A DNA stretch of 64,000 bases from Nymphaea colorata (taxonomy: Eukaryota; Streptophyta; Magnoliopsida; Nymphaeales; Nymphaeaceae), in assembly GCF_008831285.2 (NCBI RefSeq), contig NC_045142.1, forward strand, positions 4,347,501 through 4,411,500. Reading direction: 5' to 3'. Positions 11,235 through 24,896 of this stretch are shown here, piece after piece. The first letter of the stretch is position 1, and every line of letters begins with the position of its first letter. The position numbers and the translations under genes are program-made. Below the pieces are notes generated by a model. The model ran no database searches. It was given only the letters and a program-made list of their open reading frames with translations, and had not been told where the DNA came from.

Positions 11235-13338
11235 CTCAACTAAGCTAAAAATTCAGACACTTATGGGAAACATCTAGGTCATCAATTCCAATGAGAACAA
11301 ATGGTAGACATTTTGATGCAAATATAAAAGTCAAAATTGTTTTTTTTCAATAATTTACATAATAGATTTCGTTTAAGATAACTAATCAGTTTCCTTCTTT
11401 TTCTCTATCTCATCACAAGATGAAGGGTATTTTAAGTCTTGAAAAGCAATTTGACTTTTATATTTTTAATTTGCTCATTTTCTTTGCAGTTGATAGCTTA
11501 GATGATTCCTATCAAAATTTGATATGATAGTTATATGTTGGTGACTTTGTCATTTCAAAGTTATCGAGGCATCTAGATAAGATCATTGATCTATCATAAC
11601 AGGCAGTTAAGAGAAAAACATTGAAAAAAAAGATGATGAACATTTTAATTGTATTTCTCTTAATCATTCATCTTTTTTAAATAGACAACCTTGATTAGAT
11701 GGTTTAGTGACTCTAGATAACAAAAATCATTTCACACACACTCTTTTATAGAGGTTTCAAAGGGAATGGATATATATAAAAATAAAATTGTAGAACCTCT
11801 TAGCATCTAATCCACCTGCATCAAGGAAACAGACTGAAATGCAAAAGGAAAGTAAATAAAAATTTCGAAGCAAATTTCTCTCCAAAGTGTATCACCCCCA
11901 GTCAGATCCAAGATCACGATTTAAGATTATTGGAAACTTCAAAAACCCAGATCTTGAATTTCCAGCCCTCATTAATTCCTGCCGGCCCACTTGAATGGGA
12001 TGCTCCAAGTGAATGGATTTTATAAAGTCGAGCATTGCAGATCACATATCCACATTGCTGCTAAGTTCTTGCTTCCAACAAACTTTGAAAACGACCTCTC
12101 TACTCCATATTTTACCTCATCTGTGTTTGCACCTATTGGAAATTTTTTTCCCTCTACAAAAGTACTTTTCATGCACTAAATCATCTAGAAGGAAAAGTTT
12201 TTCCCTTTTTAGATGGATTAGTTGACTGACAACCATGGCCTACCTCACATTTCAAGGGATGTAAATGGTTTGGGTTCGACTCAGATCCACTGTTTACCGT
12301 CTCCCATTTGATCAGATATATTTTAATTAGAACTGGGTTGTTGTGGAACTTAAGTAAAGAGCGGAACACCCGTCAACTAAAGTATCGTGCGTTTACCATA
12401 TGCAATTTAGATGAGTAAAGCCTACGAAAATGAAACTGACGACCGAACTTTTACGTATAACCACAGTCACAGAAAACACATTTTTTCGAAAAAAACACGA
12501 AAAGGCGATAAATTAAGACCATTTTAAACTAAAAAAACGTTAAAACAGAAAAAACGTGTTTTTTTTCAGTTTTTTTTTCACTTTTTCATTTAATGTGAAA
12601 CATTTTCTTTTCATTTTCTATTTTTTATTTGTTACAAATCTACTTATCTTTTGATGTTGTGTTATCAGTTTCTCACTTATTTTATTTTCTCATATTTTTA
12701 GTTTTTTAAAATTTTAAAAATTTACCTTTTTCTGTTTTTTTTTTCAAACTCACCATATTATACCCGAAAAAACCTCACCATTTATTTGAATTTTGGACTC
12801 GAGTTTGCATTAAAAAACCTGAAACATATATCGAGCCCCAGTCTTATTGGATCTCTCTAGATTTGCTTAGTTTCTAGTGCTAATCTTACTAACTCTTGCA
12901 CTTCACCTACTCCAAATCTCCACCGCAAATAACTTCTTCACCTACTCCTTTTTACGGTTGTTCCGGGATTATCGTGTTGCAGGTAGATCTTAGCATTTAC
13001 TTGCCGTCAACTGTATTTTTCCTCTTTTATGTACAATATTTAATGGGGTTAAGCTGACCGACCTAGATATTAAATGACATAATTGACAAAAATGGTTCAT
13101 TCATGAAAGAGAAGGAACAGAATATCAATGGAGAGAAACCTACCTATCTTCTGCCGAAGAAATTATAGAAATCTCTTTATGAATTGCAAATAAAAGAACG
13201 ACAACAACAACAATCTTCAAATGCCCGTAAACTTCTAAACCAAACTTGTTACCGAACCAAATTGGAGCACCAGCGGAGCTTTCTTGGGGCTGCTGGGCAG
13301 CTATTATTTAGTTTTCCATTATTACTTTGAAATAATGG

Positions 13339-13339
<1 letters not shown>

Positions 13340-13415
<76 letters not shown>
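13340..13415. repeat. (CT)n(AT)n compound microsatellite
   Basis: About 28 bp of CT dinucleotides turn directly into about 47 bp of AT. The same CT-to-AT transition occurs at 30749-30826. Confidence 0.9.
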
Positions 13416-13420
<5 letters not shown>

Positions 13421-13510
13421 GTTGAATTACTACCCATTAACCAAAATTGCCTGTGAATTGGAGCAGCGAATGAAACGAGTCCCAGAAGCAGATTTTAGTG
13501 ATTATGTGCA

Positions 13511-13932
13511 GGGATATCAATAGATCGATTTAAACTAGATATATGAAGTAACTGATTCAAAATAGTCAGAAATGGATTTTCTAATTAAAGTCCGGTTAAA
13601 AGCAGTGGCATCAAATTAAATTCAGATTCGATTTTAAATTAAATATCCATTTGAATTCAGATCTGGATTTAGCTTCAGATAAATATCTTACACCTAGCAT
13701 CTATATATCATTTTCAAATTCTGTTCTTAATATAACACAATGTGGTTGGAATTGGGTTGCGTGTTTAAAAGTCAGATTCAGATTTGAATGTGAAAAAAAA
13801 AAATCAGATTCAGATGTGATTTGAATTGTGAATTTAAAAACTCAGATTCATATATGGTATAAGCTTTTCTTCGTTCATATTTGAATCCAAATTTAAACCC
13901 AAATATATAAAACGCTGATAAATTGGGTATGG
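13511..13932 (+). repeat. Family 1 inverted-repeat element
   Basis: It starts AGGGATATCAATAGATCGAT and runs about 420 bp to a GCTGATAAATTGGGTATGG end. The body is made of recurring words (CAGATTCAGATT, TTTGAATCCAAATTTAAA) shared with the other family 1 copies. No protein is encoded. Confidence 0.6.
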
Positions 13933-15642
13933 CAAAGGAGCATAAAAAATAGAATCCAATCTTTTTATATCCCTAATCACATGCATACATTATATTTGTA
14001 TCAAAATTAGAGAAGAATCACAAAGTAAATGAATCAAAACAAGCCTGCCCATTTAACATTCAAACATGAATATATTCTTTTCATTTGTTTTTAAAAGAAA
14101 AACTTGACAAATTCTAATTCTTTTTCCAATTTCTCATGTGATTATTTTCCCCAACTCCCTTATGAGAATTGGGTGTCGAAGGATTAATTATACATCTACA
14201 AGGGAGATGATAAAACTTTGCATTTGATATCAAACACATTTGAAGTCTGAGCCAATATAAATGAAGGCCCTAGAGAACGAATATTTCTTCCAGTTTGATC
14301 CTTGGGCATGTGGGACAATTAAGGCCACAAAGTAACTCCTAATATGTAAAAAAATATCCAAGATTTTTATTTCTGCCACAAACGCATGGTTTACTACTTC
14401 GACACAATGGACCTCCCCTGACACACCTTGTTTGAGTTAGTTCACATATATGAAAATCCATGCCCACTTGTCCACTGGTGCTTGGCCGGACCGGAAAGCG
14501 AGCGTGGCCCATCTAAAACTCGGACACATGGCACCAACGAAGGAAAGTCACGTGTCTCTCTCGCCAATTATTTCTACGTGGGGGCCAACCTATCTACCAA
14601 GTGATTAATACCGAATTACAAAGCGACATTTGTGCCGGGGTCGGCAAGCTCACCCAAAAGAACATTTAACTAGACTAGAAGGTGGACTAGAGACTGTTTG
14701 GCAACAATAATGCACTGTTACTGTCTCATGCATCTACCAAAAAAACATGGAACATATTTATGAAATATTATAACATGTGATCCATAAAAAATAGTTTTCA
14801 ATAGTTAAGCGTAAAACGGGACATGCAATATGCATGCATAATCTTTTTCTAGTTTTCCAATTACACAAAAAGAGAGATCAATTCAACTTTACAAGGCCAT
14901 TTTGACATGATAACAAGTTTATATGCGCTTGTTCATGTGACATTTTCAAATAAGAGAGAAAGAAAGAGAGAGAGAGAGAAGATAGATTACTTGATTAAAT
15001 AGTTGGACGTGTACTGTACTGTTATTTGCCCTTCTAAGTAACTTAAATTGGCTATATTATTTAGGCTCTTTAGATATTACCAGTGAAAGCATAGATGTAA
15101 TATCCTAACTTCCAAAAAAGCATAGTGATCGAGAAGAAAGCATGAAACTGCAAAAGATGAGAAGAGAAGCATCCCATGGCTCATGCAAAGTTGTGGAAGA
15201 TGAGAAGACTATGAAAAGCCACATAATCCGCAACAAAAAAATTTCCAATTGTTAGCTTCTTCTTTTTCGGATGTTCTGTTTTATATCTCGCTAGTTGTTC
15301 TTTTAATTTTGATCCTTATAATTTATCAAGCAAGAGGTTATGAGTTTTTAGATCACGGTCTAAACATGAAACTGAATTTGAACATAAGATCGAAGAGATA
15401 CCAATCATCGCTTGAACAGATGCAAAGTTGCATGGAAGTGGGGGCTTTTCATTAACAGGAATACTCCATGTTTTGGAACATAGTGCTTAACGAAGGTGTC
15501 CTTTTTTTTTTTTTGGACGTGACGGCCAAGGCGATCGATGAAAATGTTATAGTAATACACTGTCATTATTCAATGAAAATGGAGCAGATTCATGAAATGA
15601 TATGTTACTGTTGACATTGGAACATATTCAGAGGACAATAAT

Positions 15643-15726
15643 GATATGTTACTGTTGCCAAACGACCCCACATGAAACGTTTTTGATATGTTACTGTTGC
15701 CAAACGACCCCACATGAAACGTTGTT
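15643..15726. repeat. 42-bp minisatellite, two clear copies
   Basis: The unit beginning GATATGTTACTGTTGCCAAA is present at 15643-15684 and again at 15685-15726, nearly identical. A diverged third start lies about 44 bp upstream near 15599. Similar phrases (GTTACTGT, TTTGGCAACAA) occur singly near 14695, so the unit may derive from a small transposable element end. Confidence 0.75.
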
Positions 15727-17852
15727 CCAAAATATGCCGCATTCATGCTACCAAATACCCTCTAATTCTCTACTTGACTTCCCCTAGGTAAAGGTCACAT
15801 TTGATTGCAAACCATTGGATGTGACAGCCAAGGTGATCTAAGATCTTAGGACCTTTTGATTTCAAACCATTAGTTTCTAACAAGACTAAATTCGCTGTTT
15901 GAAAAAGATGTATAAACTTGTTTGTAAATTTGTAATTCTTGCATGTTACGATTCGTAAACCCTTTCTGCCGTCTAACTTAGGTCCATAGATTAATTGAGA
16001 TCATCGACAAATCCGTGGTTCAGCCTGCCCTATTGTTGGACAGTAAGATGAAATACTCATTCTTTTCACTCAACTACATCTACTACCCCTATATCCAATT
16101 TGTAGCAAATTATGAAGCTAATATATACCCAACCTAATCTACAAAGAACCAAGAAATAACCAACGGTGAAATTATGGATCTGATATTCCACAATAACTTT
16201 GCTACTGCAAAGGGAAAAATAAAAGCTAAACAAAACCGTTGACTGCCCTAATTAGTCTGTCAGGTCAAAGTCAGTCTGTTAGGTCAAACTGTAGTCCAAA
16301 AAAGTGTCGGCCTAGCTAACCGAAATCAAGACAGTCTTTAGCCGATCAAGCCAGGCCCACTTGATATAAGTTGTCCCATCTAAGATTGTCTGGGCTCTTT
16401 AACCCGGTCAAGATGTACTTGGCAGCTTCAAATTTACTCTGGTGGGATATCCTCAAGACATTGAAGCCGCTCACCCTTTCCCCTTGCTTCTAGGGTCTGG
16501 CGCTGCTTTGGGACCTCGGTAGGAAGCGCGATACCTGTCAACTAAGCGCTGCATGCTCACTGTTTGTGGTTTAGGAAAGTAGCAGTCGTAGGAATCAAAT
16601 TGACGTCCGGTTTTTCACTATTCTACCAGTCCAACCAGCGACACTATACCCCTTGAAACAGTTTTACTATATTGGAGAAGTTGTCAAGATCTTTAAGCTT
16701 AAAGAACAACACTGTACATGTTCTTTCTCCAACGTGTGTTTTGAGAACATGAGGTTCTTATTATGTGGCATGGATTCAAATATAATATTCACGACCACAT
16801 CATACTTCTTGATACAAAACCATGGTATTTTCAAATCATTTGTTATAAGAACATGTGTTCCAAGAACATAGTATTTTTCTTATCAAACGTGCTCTATAGA
16901 TATATCAGGTTAAATAATGAGCATGACCAAGATTCTTACCCTACCTAAAAAATAGTTTGTCAGCTATTTTTTTTTTTAAAGAAAAAGGTTATCACAAAAT
17001 TAATTTGCATGGCCCATCGAAAAATTCTATGTGGATATATGAAAGCAGGCATGCAAAATAATGAAAAAATGCCTGCAATTTGACATGGTGGACCAGTTAA
17101 TAAATGGATTGACTTTCAGTCGTATTTATCATGAATACTGCGGACAATAACCCGGAAGCAAATAAAATATATAATATACTGCATTATGGTGAACAACTTA
17201 TCAGAATATTTATAATTACATTGTTTGGTATACTGAAAATAGCACCATATTTTTTTATTATTTTGTGCATTAAACCCTAGTTCAATAAAAAGGAAAAAAA
17301 AAATCTACCCATAAATGGATTATCAGAGTCCACCGTGCTACGTTTGATAATGAAACAATATGCATCTGTATGAAGGGATTAGAATTAAAATTATGCATCT
17401 GGTTTTGAGCATCATTTTTAAAATAAACAGCCATTATCAATGTTATCCATCCGGACATTTGGGAGTCTTGATCTAAAAGATGAACAACATTCAGGGGATG
17501 CCTTTGCATAAAAATTTTTGCCCAATAAGATCTGACCTCAAATCCAGTTGCTTATGAAGATCAACCACACAAATGTTTGGCAGATGTTGCATGCCATGGT
17601 GATCATCTTACTTAATTCAATATGAAAAGAACTATAAGAACTTTATTAGAAGAAAAAGGCCATTGAAAACTACTACAATCAATAGCTACTTGAATGTGTG
17701 GTTGGCTGTCATGATCAGCTCATATCTTGCCCTAGATGCATGGTTTGTGTTACTTTTGCTTCTTTCTCCATTAAAAGCGTGGTTTATGATAAACGTTGAC
17801 ATTGATGTGCAAGTTGAGTGCCGTATTGGTTTACAATTCAAGACAAATCTAG

Positions 17853-17890
<38 letters not shown>

Positions 17891-18058
17891 GACAGCTATC
17901 AGATGTTGCCGGATGGTTAAATATTTATATAAGTTGTAGTTAAATGCATCGTAAACTGTTGCTAAAAGCACTATAAATCATCCTTATACTATAAAATGTT
18001 GTTAGTGCGTCATTTGCATATTCCTAAACGTTTTGTCTTCTAGCAACATCTGACAGCA

Positions 18059-18097
<39 letters not shown>

Positions 18098-19376
18098 GAT
18101 GTTTTTAGATGACTAAAAATAAAAGGTTTGTCACTAAAAAAAGTCATTACAGGAGAGTTAGTGATGGTTTATATTACAACAAAGGTTAATGGTCCTTTTG
18201 GCAAAAGTTTATGAGTTGACTAAGTTTTTAGTTATTAACCATCTGTCAATTTGAGAACTATATAAATTAAATATGAGGTTTCTGATCGAGAATCACAAAG
18301 TGTCACATGGAAAATACTTTTTAAAATTCAAAATACTAATCATCATCTACCTTTTCTAAAAAATAAATCTCCGCTTGATGCTGTAAACCATTAATCAAGC
18401 TGGCCGGATATTATTGTCAGTCACTTGTTCTATAAACAATATATAGATGCATAATATACAAATTTCATGCAGAATAAATTTGTAGCCCATACATGTTCAT
18501 CGCAGTGATCCAAATCAAAATGAGTTTACAAGTTCGTACATTAACCGTTCATGTTTACAAGCCAAGATTGAAGACAAAGTCAGGATTTGATCTATTGGCC
18601 AATTCAAGTGTGTCATGTGCGTCTTTGAGCATTTTTTTATATAGTTTAAGGTTTATTATAATTACGTTAATTTTATTTATTTATTTATTTAATTTTGTAA
18701 ACAGAAATGTAAATAATGCATTTAATTAGTGTTTGATAGCCTCATATCTCAGGCTGCATGAAAAGGTGCTTGTTGTAAGATCCTCAAGTTTAAACAAACA
18801 GAGGAACTTAGTAGCATGGATCTTAAATCCATGTTGCATGCAAAAAATTATGGATTTCAGGTCAGTTGAGGGGAGACTGTGACCTAGAATTCACCGATTT
18901 GAGATCCTGTTGATCTCAAACTGCCATGGAACTCATATCAGCGGTGAAACAAACACAACCATTGAAGAATTGATCATGGCCTATCCTAAAGGCCTTTAAG
19001 TCAAACTGTGGAACAACTTTTGTTCTTTGTAACAGTGTAAGATCCAAAACTATGATCATGTGCTTGTGATCCACATGAAAACTAGATGTAATAAGCTTGT
19101 AAACAATTATTTCACTATGTTCAACTGATCCCATATGTGAATCCATTGCATCTAAGATGTCCTCTTTCTAGGTGAAGCACATTTACTATGAATTGTGCCA
19201 AAACTATTTGGTTTCTTCTATTTGGTATTGGAGAGGGTTGATACTGTATATTATCTATAGAAACAAAACCAAATCTAGAGAAATGAGTCCCCCCCCACTA
19301 GCACATCATTTTTTCCAAGCCCTGTTTCCTTTTGACCGACTCATGCGCCGCTAAGAAACAAGGGCCAAGCTCGAGT

Positions 19377-19691
19377 CTAGCTTGCCGGGATCTGGTCATC
19401 TTGCTCGGCCTTGATCTCGCTTTCCATCCTTGAGTTTCCTTGAGAGATTTGCTTGTCCAGCCAGTTGACGATGTCCGTGAAGACGAGTTCAATGTTCTCC
19501 GGCGTCTCGCCGGAGATCAGAGCGTGCCACATGCCGGAGTAGAGCTTGAAAGTTTTATCCGTGCTTGACGCAGACTCGTATAGGAGCTTGCTGACCTTGG
19601 GATCGGTCACTCTGTCTTCCTCACCATGTAAGATCAGGAAGGGAAGTATCACCTAACAACAGATGAAAATGAGACACATGAAAACCTCTTT

Positions 19692-19725
<34 letters not shown>

Positions 19726-19973
19726 CGTGTGAAAAGGAGAGGAATTGGTAGGTATATTGCTTTAAGTGCATGACCCGTAAGAAATCATCTTTAACTGTTG
19801 ATCTTTTGAAGATGAAAGGCTGAAAGAAAATCAAAGAGAAAAAAGATAGGATAGTTTAGTCGCCCAGCATTAATTAACAACTTTTTTTCTTGATTTTTTT
19901 TCGATCTTAGAAAGATCAACAGCCAAAGATGAATCCTTACAAGTCATGTACCTACCAATTTCTAATATATATA

Positions 19974-20022
<49 letters not shown>

Positions 20023-22097
20023 CTCATGGAGGCTCTTCTCTAGTGCCGTACTAACCCTGAGCAGTTCATAACCAGTCTTCAAACGGGTATTCCCCTTATA
20101 ACAATAAGGATCAGAAAGAAACTGAAAAAAAAAAAAAGAAAACAAAATCAATGTTCATGCTTTTGTGAGCACTAGCTTTAGTAATATCCCCGCAAAAATT
20201 CATGAAATTTTGCTAATTATTTATTTGAAAATAGATATAAAAATAATAAGCAACTGTCTGCCATTTACCTCCTCTCTTTTGCTTGGTACTTTTATAGCGA
20301 CGTCCATGAGATCCTTGGTGGGGATTATCTTCCAGGTAGGGATGATCCTGCACAATTTGGATAGAATACTGATTACCAGAGGACTTGGCTTGATCTCATC
20401 GGCTATCTGGGCAATCAGTATCAATATCACCACATTAATTACCAGATTGATAAATAGACACGAAGATCTTAAAGTTAAACATAAATAATTTTATGTCAAC
20501 ATCCCTAATATATATATATATATATACACACACACGAGTCTGGTGCCAAAACCATGTTAGAAATCTGAATTTAATAATCAAACAATAGAGTCTTTAAGAT
20601 TGATTTTTGATGCTAAAATCAGATTACTAACACAGTTTTAGAATAATCATCTAAACCGGCAGAAACTTTTCAATAGAGAAGAGAAAGACGATGAAAGTTT
20701 ATTTAAAATGATTTCCAAAGACAGTTTTAGGACGGGCCGTCTGGCAATAGTTGTCAGTGTTTCATGAATCTATCACAAGTATTGGAAACTTTTTAAAATA
20801 CTTATACAAATAGTCCATCAATATGTTTGACTATTTTGAGAAGATTCATGGAACACTCTTATAATATTTTTCATGCCAAACTGCCCCATAAGGCACACTG
20901 CTAAAAAAGGTTTTATGTTTGGGCCCGAACGGACATGGGAGACTTCCTAGCAACAATAACAACATGCTATTCTTTTATATATCTCTTGTAAAAAATGAAG
21001 CAGATTCAATATAGAATACTTTTTATGTATTTCATGAATCTATTCCAATCTTTAGTGCAAATTAGTGAAATAATAACATACTGATACTGTTGCAAAACAG
21101 ACCGTCAGAGTTTATTTATACAATAAGGATAAATAAAAAGATGAACCCATGAAGGTGGACCTTGCACATGGGTGCGACCAAAACTGCACCATCCCAAAAA
21201 GAAGGCTGCTTCTTGTGCAGCAGAAGCGCTACTGCACCACCCATGGATTCCCCCAGCAGAAACCTCATCTTGTTCTTGTTCTCCATCCTCTCTGCCCACA
21301 ACCAAGAGATCCCGAGAAACCCATTAAACTCAGTCATAAGACTGATCAGTTGAACTGAATACAATACTGTTTTCACCCTCTGCTTACCGATTATGCTAGT
21401 GTAAAATTCCCAGCAATCACCAACAACTTCATCAAAGTTGGGAATGTATCCTCTTAGGCCTGAGGATCTTCCATGGCCTTCATAATCGATTCCATAAGCC
21501 GCCATTCCTGCTTCTGCTAGTCTTATTCCAATACCTGAATTATGCATCAAAAGGTTATAATCTTAAGTATTTTTGTCTACATGAGCTCAGCTCTGTCTGT
21601 AGTATGAAAGAACGGGAAGAGGAATCAAACAGATCGTTACCGTTCATGGAAGTTTCACATCCCAAAGCGTACCCTGCATAGAATTCAAGGCAGAAAAAAA
21701 AAATGATGGAGTTGAACACCAAATTGGAGGGGATGAAGCTGTAATTTGAATGGTGATAAAAGAATCACCATGGCAAAGAAAGACCAATGATTTTGGTTCC
21801 TGGTTTCTAGGCAACCATCTGCAGGTGAAGAGCTTCAATCCACGTCGACTGATGATGAATTCCTGTCATGAAAATTATGAAATTATGCGATTTTTATGTC
21901 AAAATAATGTTCGGAATAAACGTGAAACGGAAAGAAAAGAAACATTGGTAGCCTTGCCTCTTCGTACTGCACCTGCTCTGTATTTTCTGCCTGCAGAAGA
22001 ACGAGAAAAGATCAACCAAATTAACCAAGAATATAGTCTGAGGAAATTTGAAGATGGGTGTTCCGAAGAATTGATTCAGACACAAAAATCTCACCAT
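19377..22097 (-). CDS. Monoacylglycerol lipase-like alpha/beta hydrolase, copy B (spliced, 9 exons)
   Basis: Predicted soluble serine hydrolase of the plant MAGL family, with the role described for copy A. Coding exons on the minus strand: 22095-22097, 21958-21990, 21769-21862, 21641-21673, 21388-21534, 21161-21291, 20269-20406, 20023-20121 and 19377-19652, giving 317 aa, a normal length for the family. The triad appears complete: Ser119 in GESMGG, Asp239 in HGEEDRVTDP and His269 in GMWHAL. The cap or lid region follows the sheet strand LVAPMCK and includes IADEIKPSPL and IIPTWKIIPTKD. The start codon is the last codon of exon 1 (ATG|GTGAG) and intron 2 has a GC donor (GAG|GCAAGG). A weak TATA-like stretch lies near 22187-22196. 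It is the most compact copy and the best candidate for a normal working gene of the array. Confidence 0.9.
20733..20893. repeat. Small TIR element in intron 6 of copy B
   Basis: The left end GGGCCGTCTGGCAA and the right end TGCCAAACTGCCCC are imperfect inverted repeats about 160 bp apart. A related stretch (GCAACAATAACA ... TTGCAAAACAGACC) follows at about 20950-21107. Both look like short hAT-type or similar non-autonomous elements; family assignment is tentative. Confidence 0.45.
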
Positions 22098-22814
22098 TTG
22101 AATGATGGAAAATAGTTTGCTCTCTTCTCTAAGAATTAAAACAACTCCAAAACAGAGGGACAGAGAGGCAGAGACCAAGTGACTCTTATGTATAAGTCCA
22201 AAGTCTTAAAGAATCTGCCTCTTCTTCTCTTCCGGTTCCAAAGTTCTTCAGCTTTTCGGCTGCAAATTTAGGCCTTTCGTTTCTTCAGGCACAGCCTTCG
22301 TCTCAGTTCTCACTAACTGACGTGGCCGCCACAGTCGGACCTGAAAGGCCCACTGAATCTGAGAAACGATTGGTGAACCAGTCTATTTTCATTTATCAAC
22401 TAAGTTAAACAAATTAATTTTCAAAAATAATTTGTGTGATGAAGATGCTATTTCCGGATGACATGCTTATCTGCCAATAAAGCCGTTTATGGCAGTTCTC
22501 TTTCCATCGTTTCATGCAATGGCTGGAAGTTATAAAATTTTGTTTAAGTGACGCTATTTATAAAATTTTAAATTTTTCAAGAGCATTAATTTATAAAGAA
22601 AGAAAAATTACTATAAAACATCAATATAAAAATAAAACATACTTTTCGCCAGTTCATTGGGGCAATTGCCCACACGGTGCCTACACCTGCCTCTATCCCT
22701 AATTGGTGTTCTGATGAACATGATCTAGCAATGATATTAAAGCTTCCTTTCTTGGATTTTGATTGACTTAAAAAATTCATGAATTATTGAACCAGTTATG
22801 AACTACATTACAAG

Positions 22815-22998
22815 TAGGGCGGAGCCAAGGAGAGCATGAGCACTGGCCCCACCTCAATTTTTTTTTTAAATTTACTCGTAAATTTAAAAAAAATTCACTT
22901 GTTTTATATAAAAATTTTGAAAAATGATATTTAAGCCTCTATCAAAATTTAGAATCTTTAATTCAACTCTTCTCATGAAAAATTTCTTACTCTACCCT
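22815..22998 (-). repeat. Family 2 element, inverted orientation
   Basis: It begins AGGGCGGAGCCAAGG and ends TTTCTTACTCTACCCTTA. Its reverse complement runs parallel to the copies at 5731 and 50950, with the shared phrases TTTTTCATGAGAAG and TTGAATTAAAG. The GGGCGGAGCC-type ends are inverted relative to each other, so this is probably a MITE of roughly 180-200 bp. Confidence 0.6.
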
Positions 22999-24896
22999 TA
23001 ATTACAAAAAACATAAAATATCAGTAACCAAATGAATAGGGCCGAGAAACTCCTGTATATCTTCTTTTGTTGCTATATAAAGGTTGAAATTGAGAAACAA
23101 TAAACGCTACTATATATTGTCCGGTGAGCAAGCAAACACCCTTCATTCCTTTTACCTTTGGGTAACATGACAGTGATGCATCCTTCAATACACAAAAAGT
23201 AAGAAAATGTACTGTATACTTGCTCAAAAGTTAAATGACTGGTTGCCAAGTCAATATATTTCCGAATATGATGTAAGCATTAGCGTGTGAGGCCAATGTT
23301 GGGGCTGGCTCGGGTACATGGTGCCATACTTTAAGAAGCTAGTAACTGCATTTTAGGATGTTCATTTTCATCCATACTTTAGTCGCTTAGAAACTAGAAT
23401 AAGAATATATATATATATATCCTGCTCATTTAGAAACTTTTGACACACTCTTAAAAATATTTCTCACATATCGCTTATTGCTTTCTTAAAAATTTTTAAT
23501 AAGTCATTAAGCCTGGACAACAGGCCTGGGTACTCAATGGGTACCCGACCGGAGTCGTTCCAATGAGCTCGATTCAGACTGACTAATTTTTTTAATTTTT
23601 ATTTAATAATAATATATAATTTATTATTAAATAAAATATGTATTTAATAATAAAACATCGATACACAGCTATCGTGGTCTTTTTAATAAGTGGTACTGAT
23701 AGCTCCCTTTGTTATAGCATAAGAATTAACCACTTTTTTCTAAGATCTTGTGCATTAGACATGGAGACTCGAGGATGTGAGTGGAGAAAAAGATACATGT
23801 TTGGCATGACTTTTCGTTGTTTTTATTTGAGTCTGAATACGAATAAAAATATATGAATATGAAAAAAATATGGTTAATCCGATTCGAATTCGATCTGTTG
23901 ACATCTTTAGGTGTGGGCCTGTGCCCACACCAATTCTTCCAAAGACTCATGCGGCTAGGTCCAGTTATATGGAATTTCCACATCAAAGATGAGTTGATAA
24001 CTCAAAGTACCTCTTGGTCAAAAGACGTTTGCACTGCTACTGCTTGTGTCATTCCTACAGCATGCATGCATGCAAAAAAAAAAAAAATCCTGGAAAGAAC
24101 TTTATCGTGTTTGTTTGATGCCAAAATCATCCAAAAGTTCTAGTTTAGGCAAACGTTCAACAAAAACCCAGTTTAAATAACTAATATCTGCTTCTGATAT
24201 GGTTTAAGCATCATACAATTACGGGTCGTTTGGCTAATGAAATTGTTACACATCATTTTACCAAAATGCTCAAAAAGATTAGGGTCGATTCATGAACCAC
24301 TGGTTTGAGCTAAAGTGTTTTTATATAATTTGACGCTCCAAATCTGAATTTAAATAACTTCCATGTAAAACCAAATCGATATCCAACTTTTACAGACATT
24401 CAAATCCATTTATATTACATGTAATTCAAAATGGGATATGGTGTTGTGTCATATACATATTTAATAAATATCAAAACAGTCAGATATAGTGCCTATGCCC
24501 GAACCAAACAGTCAGATATAATACGATTATACGTTCAAGAGTTAGTAAGCATTTAATTTAATCATTAGCTAAACATAACTTTGGGGAAAAAAAAATCGCC
24601 TTCTTCAATGACATTTTCACTATCCACTTTTTAAAAGAAAACTGTGCATGGCGAAAAAGTACCCCAATTAAATCCTCAAAGCATGTTGGAGGGACTCTGA
24701 TTTTAAAAACTATGGACTTTTTTTTTTGTTTAATTTTATTTTGAGTTGTCAAAAGTGACATTCAAGCAGTTGGGCACTTTTGTTTTCTTAAAATTTTTCT
24801 TCTTTTCTTATTCATCCCTACGAACGACAGTTTTTGCTTCTTCTCTACAAGGGCATTTTTGTCATTTCAAGCTGGATGCCCAGGCTTACCTACATG

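Larger units (their letters stand above)
10931..19376. other. Intergenic between lipase copies A and B, no gene seen
   Basis: The first 100 bp or so are the likely 5' UTR and core promoter of copy A, including a GA-rich block near 10975-11015. The rest carries (AT)n runs near 11183, 17859 and 18066, a (CT)n(AT)n run near 13340, a family 1 element at 13511-13932, and the end of a TIR element near 11690-11735. It also has a 42-bp minisatellite near 15643 and several low-complexity A/T blocks. No reading frame shows recognisable protein content. Confidence 0.65.

Noticed and set aside
14450-14700. GC-richer patch with a CACGTG-like word, looking like a promoter
   Set aside because: No gene follows on either strand within several kb, so a promoter call has no support.
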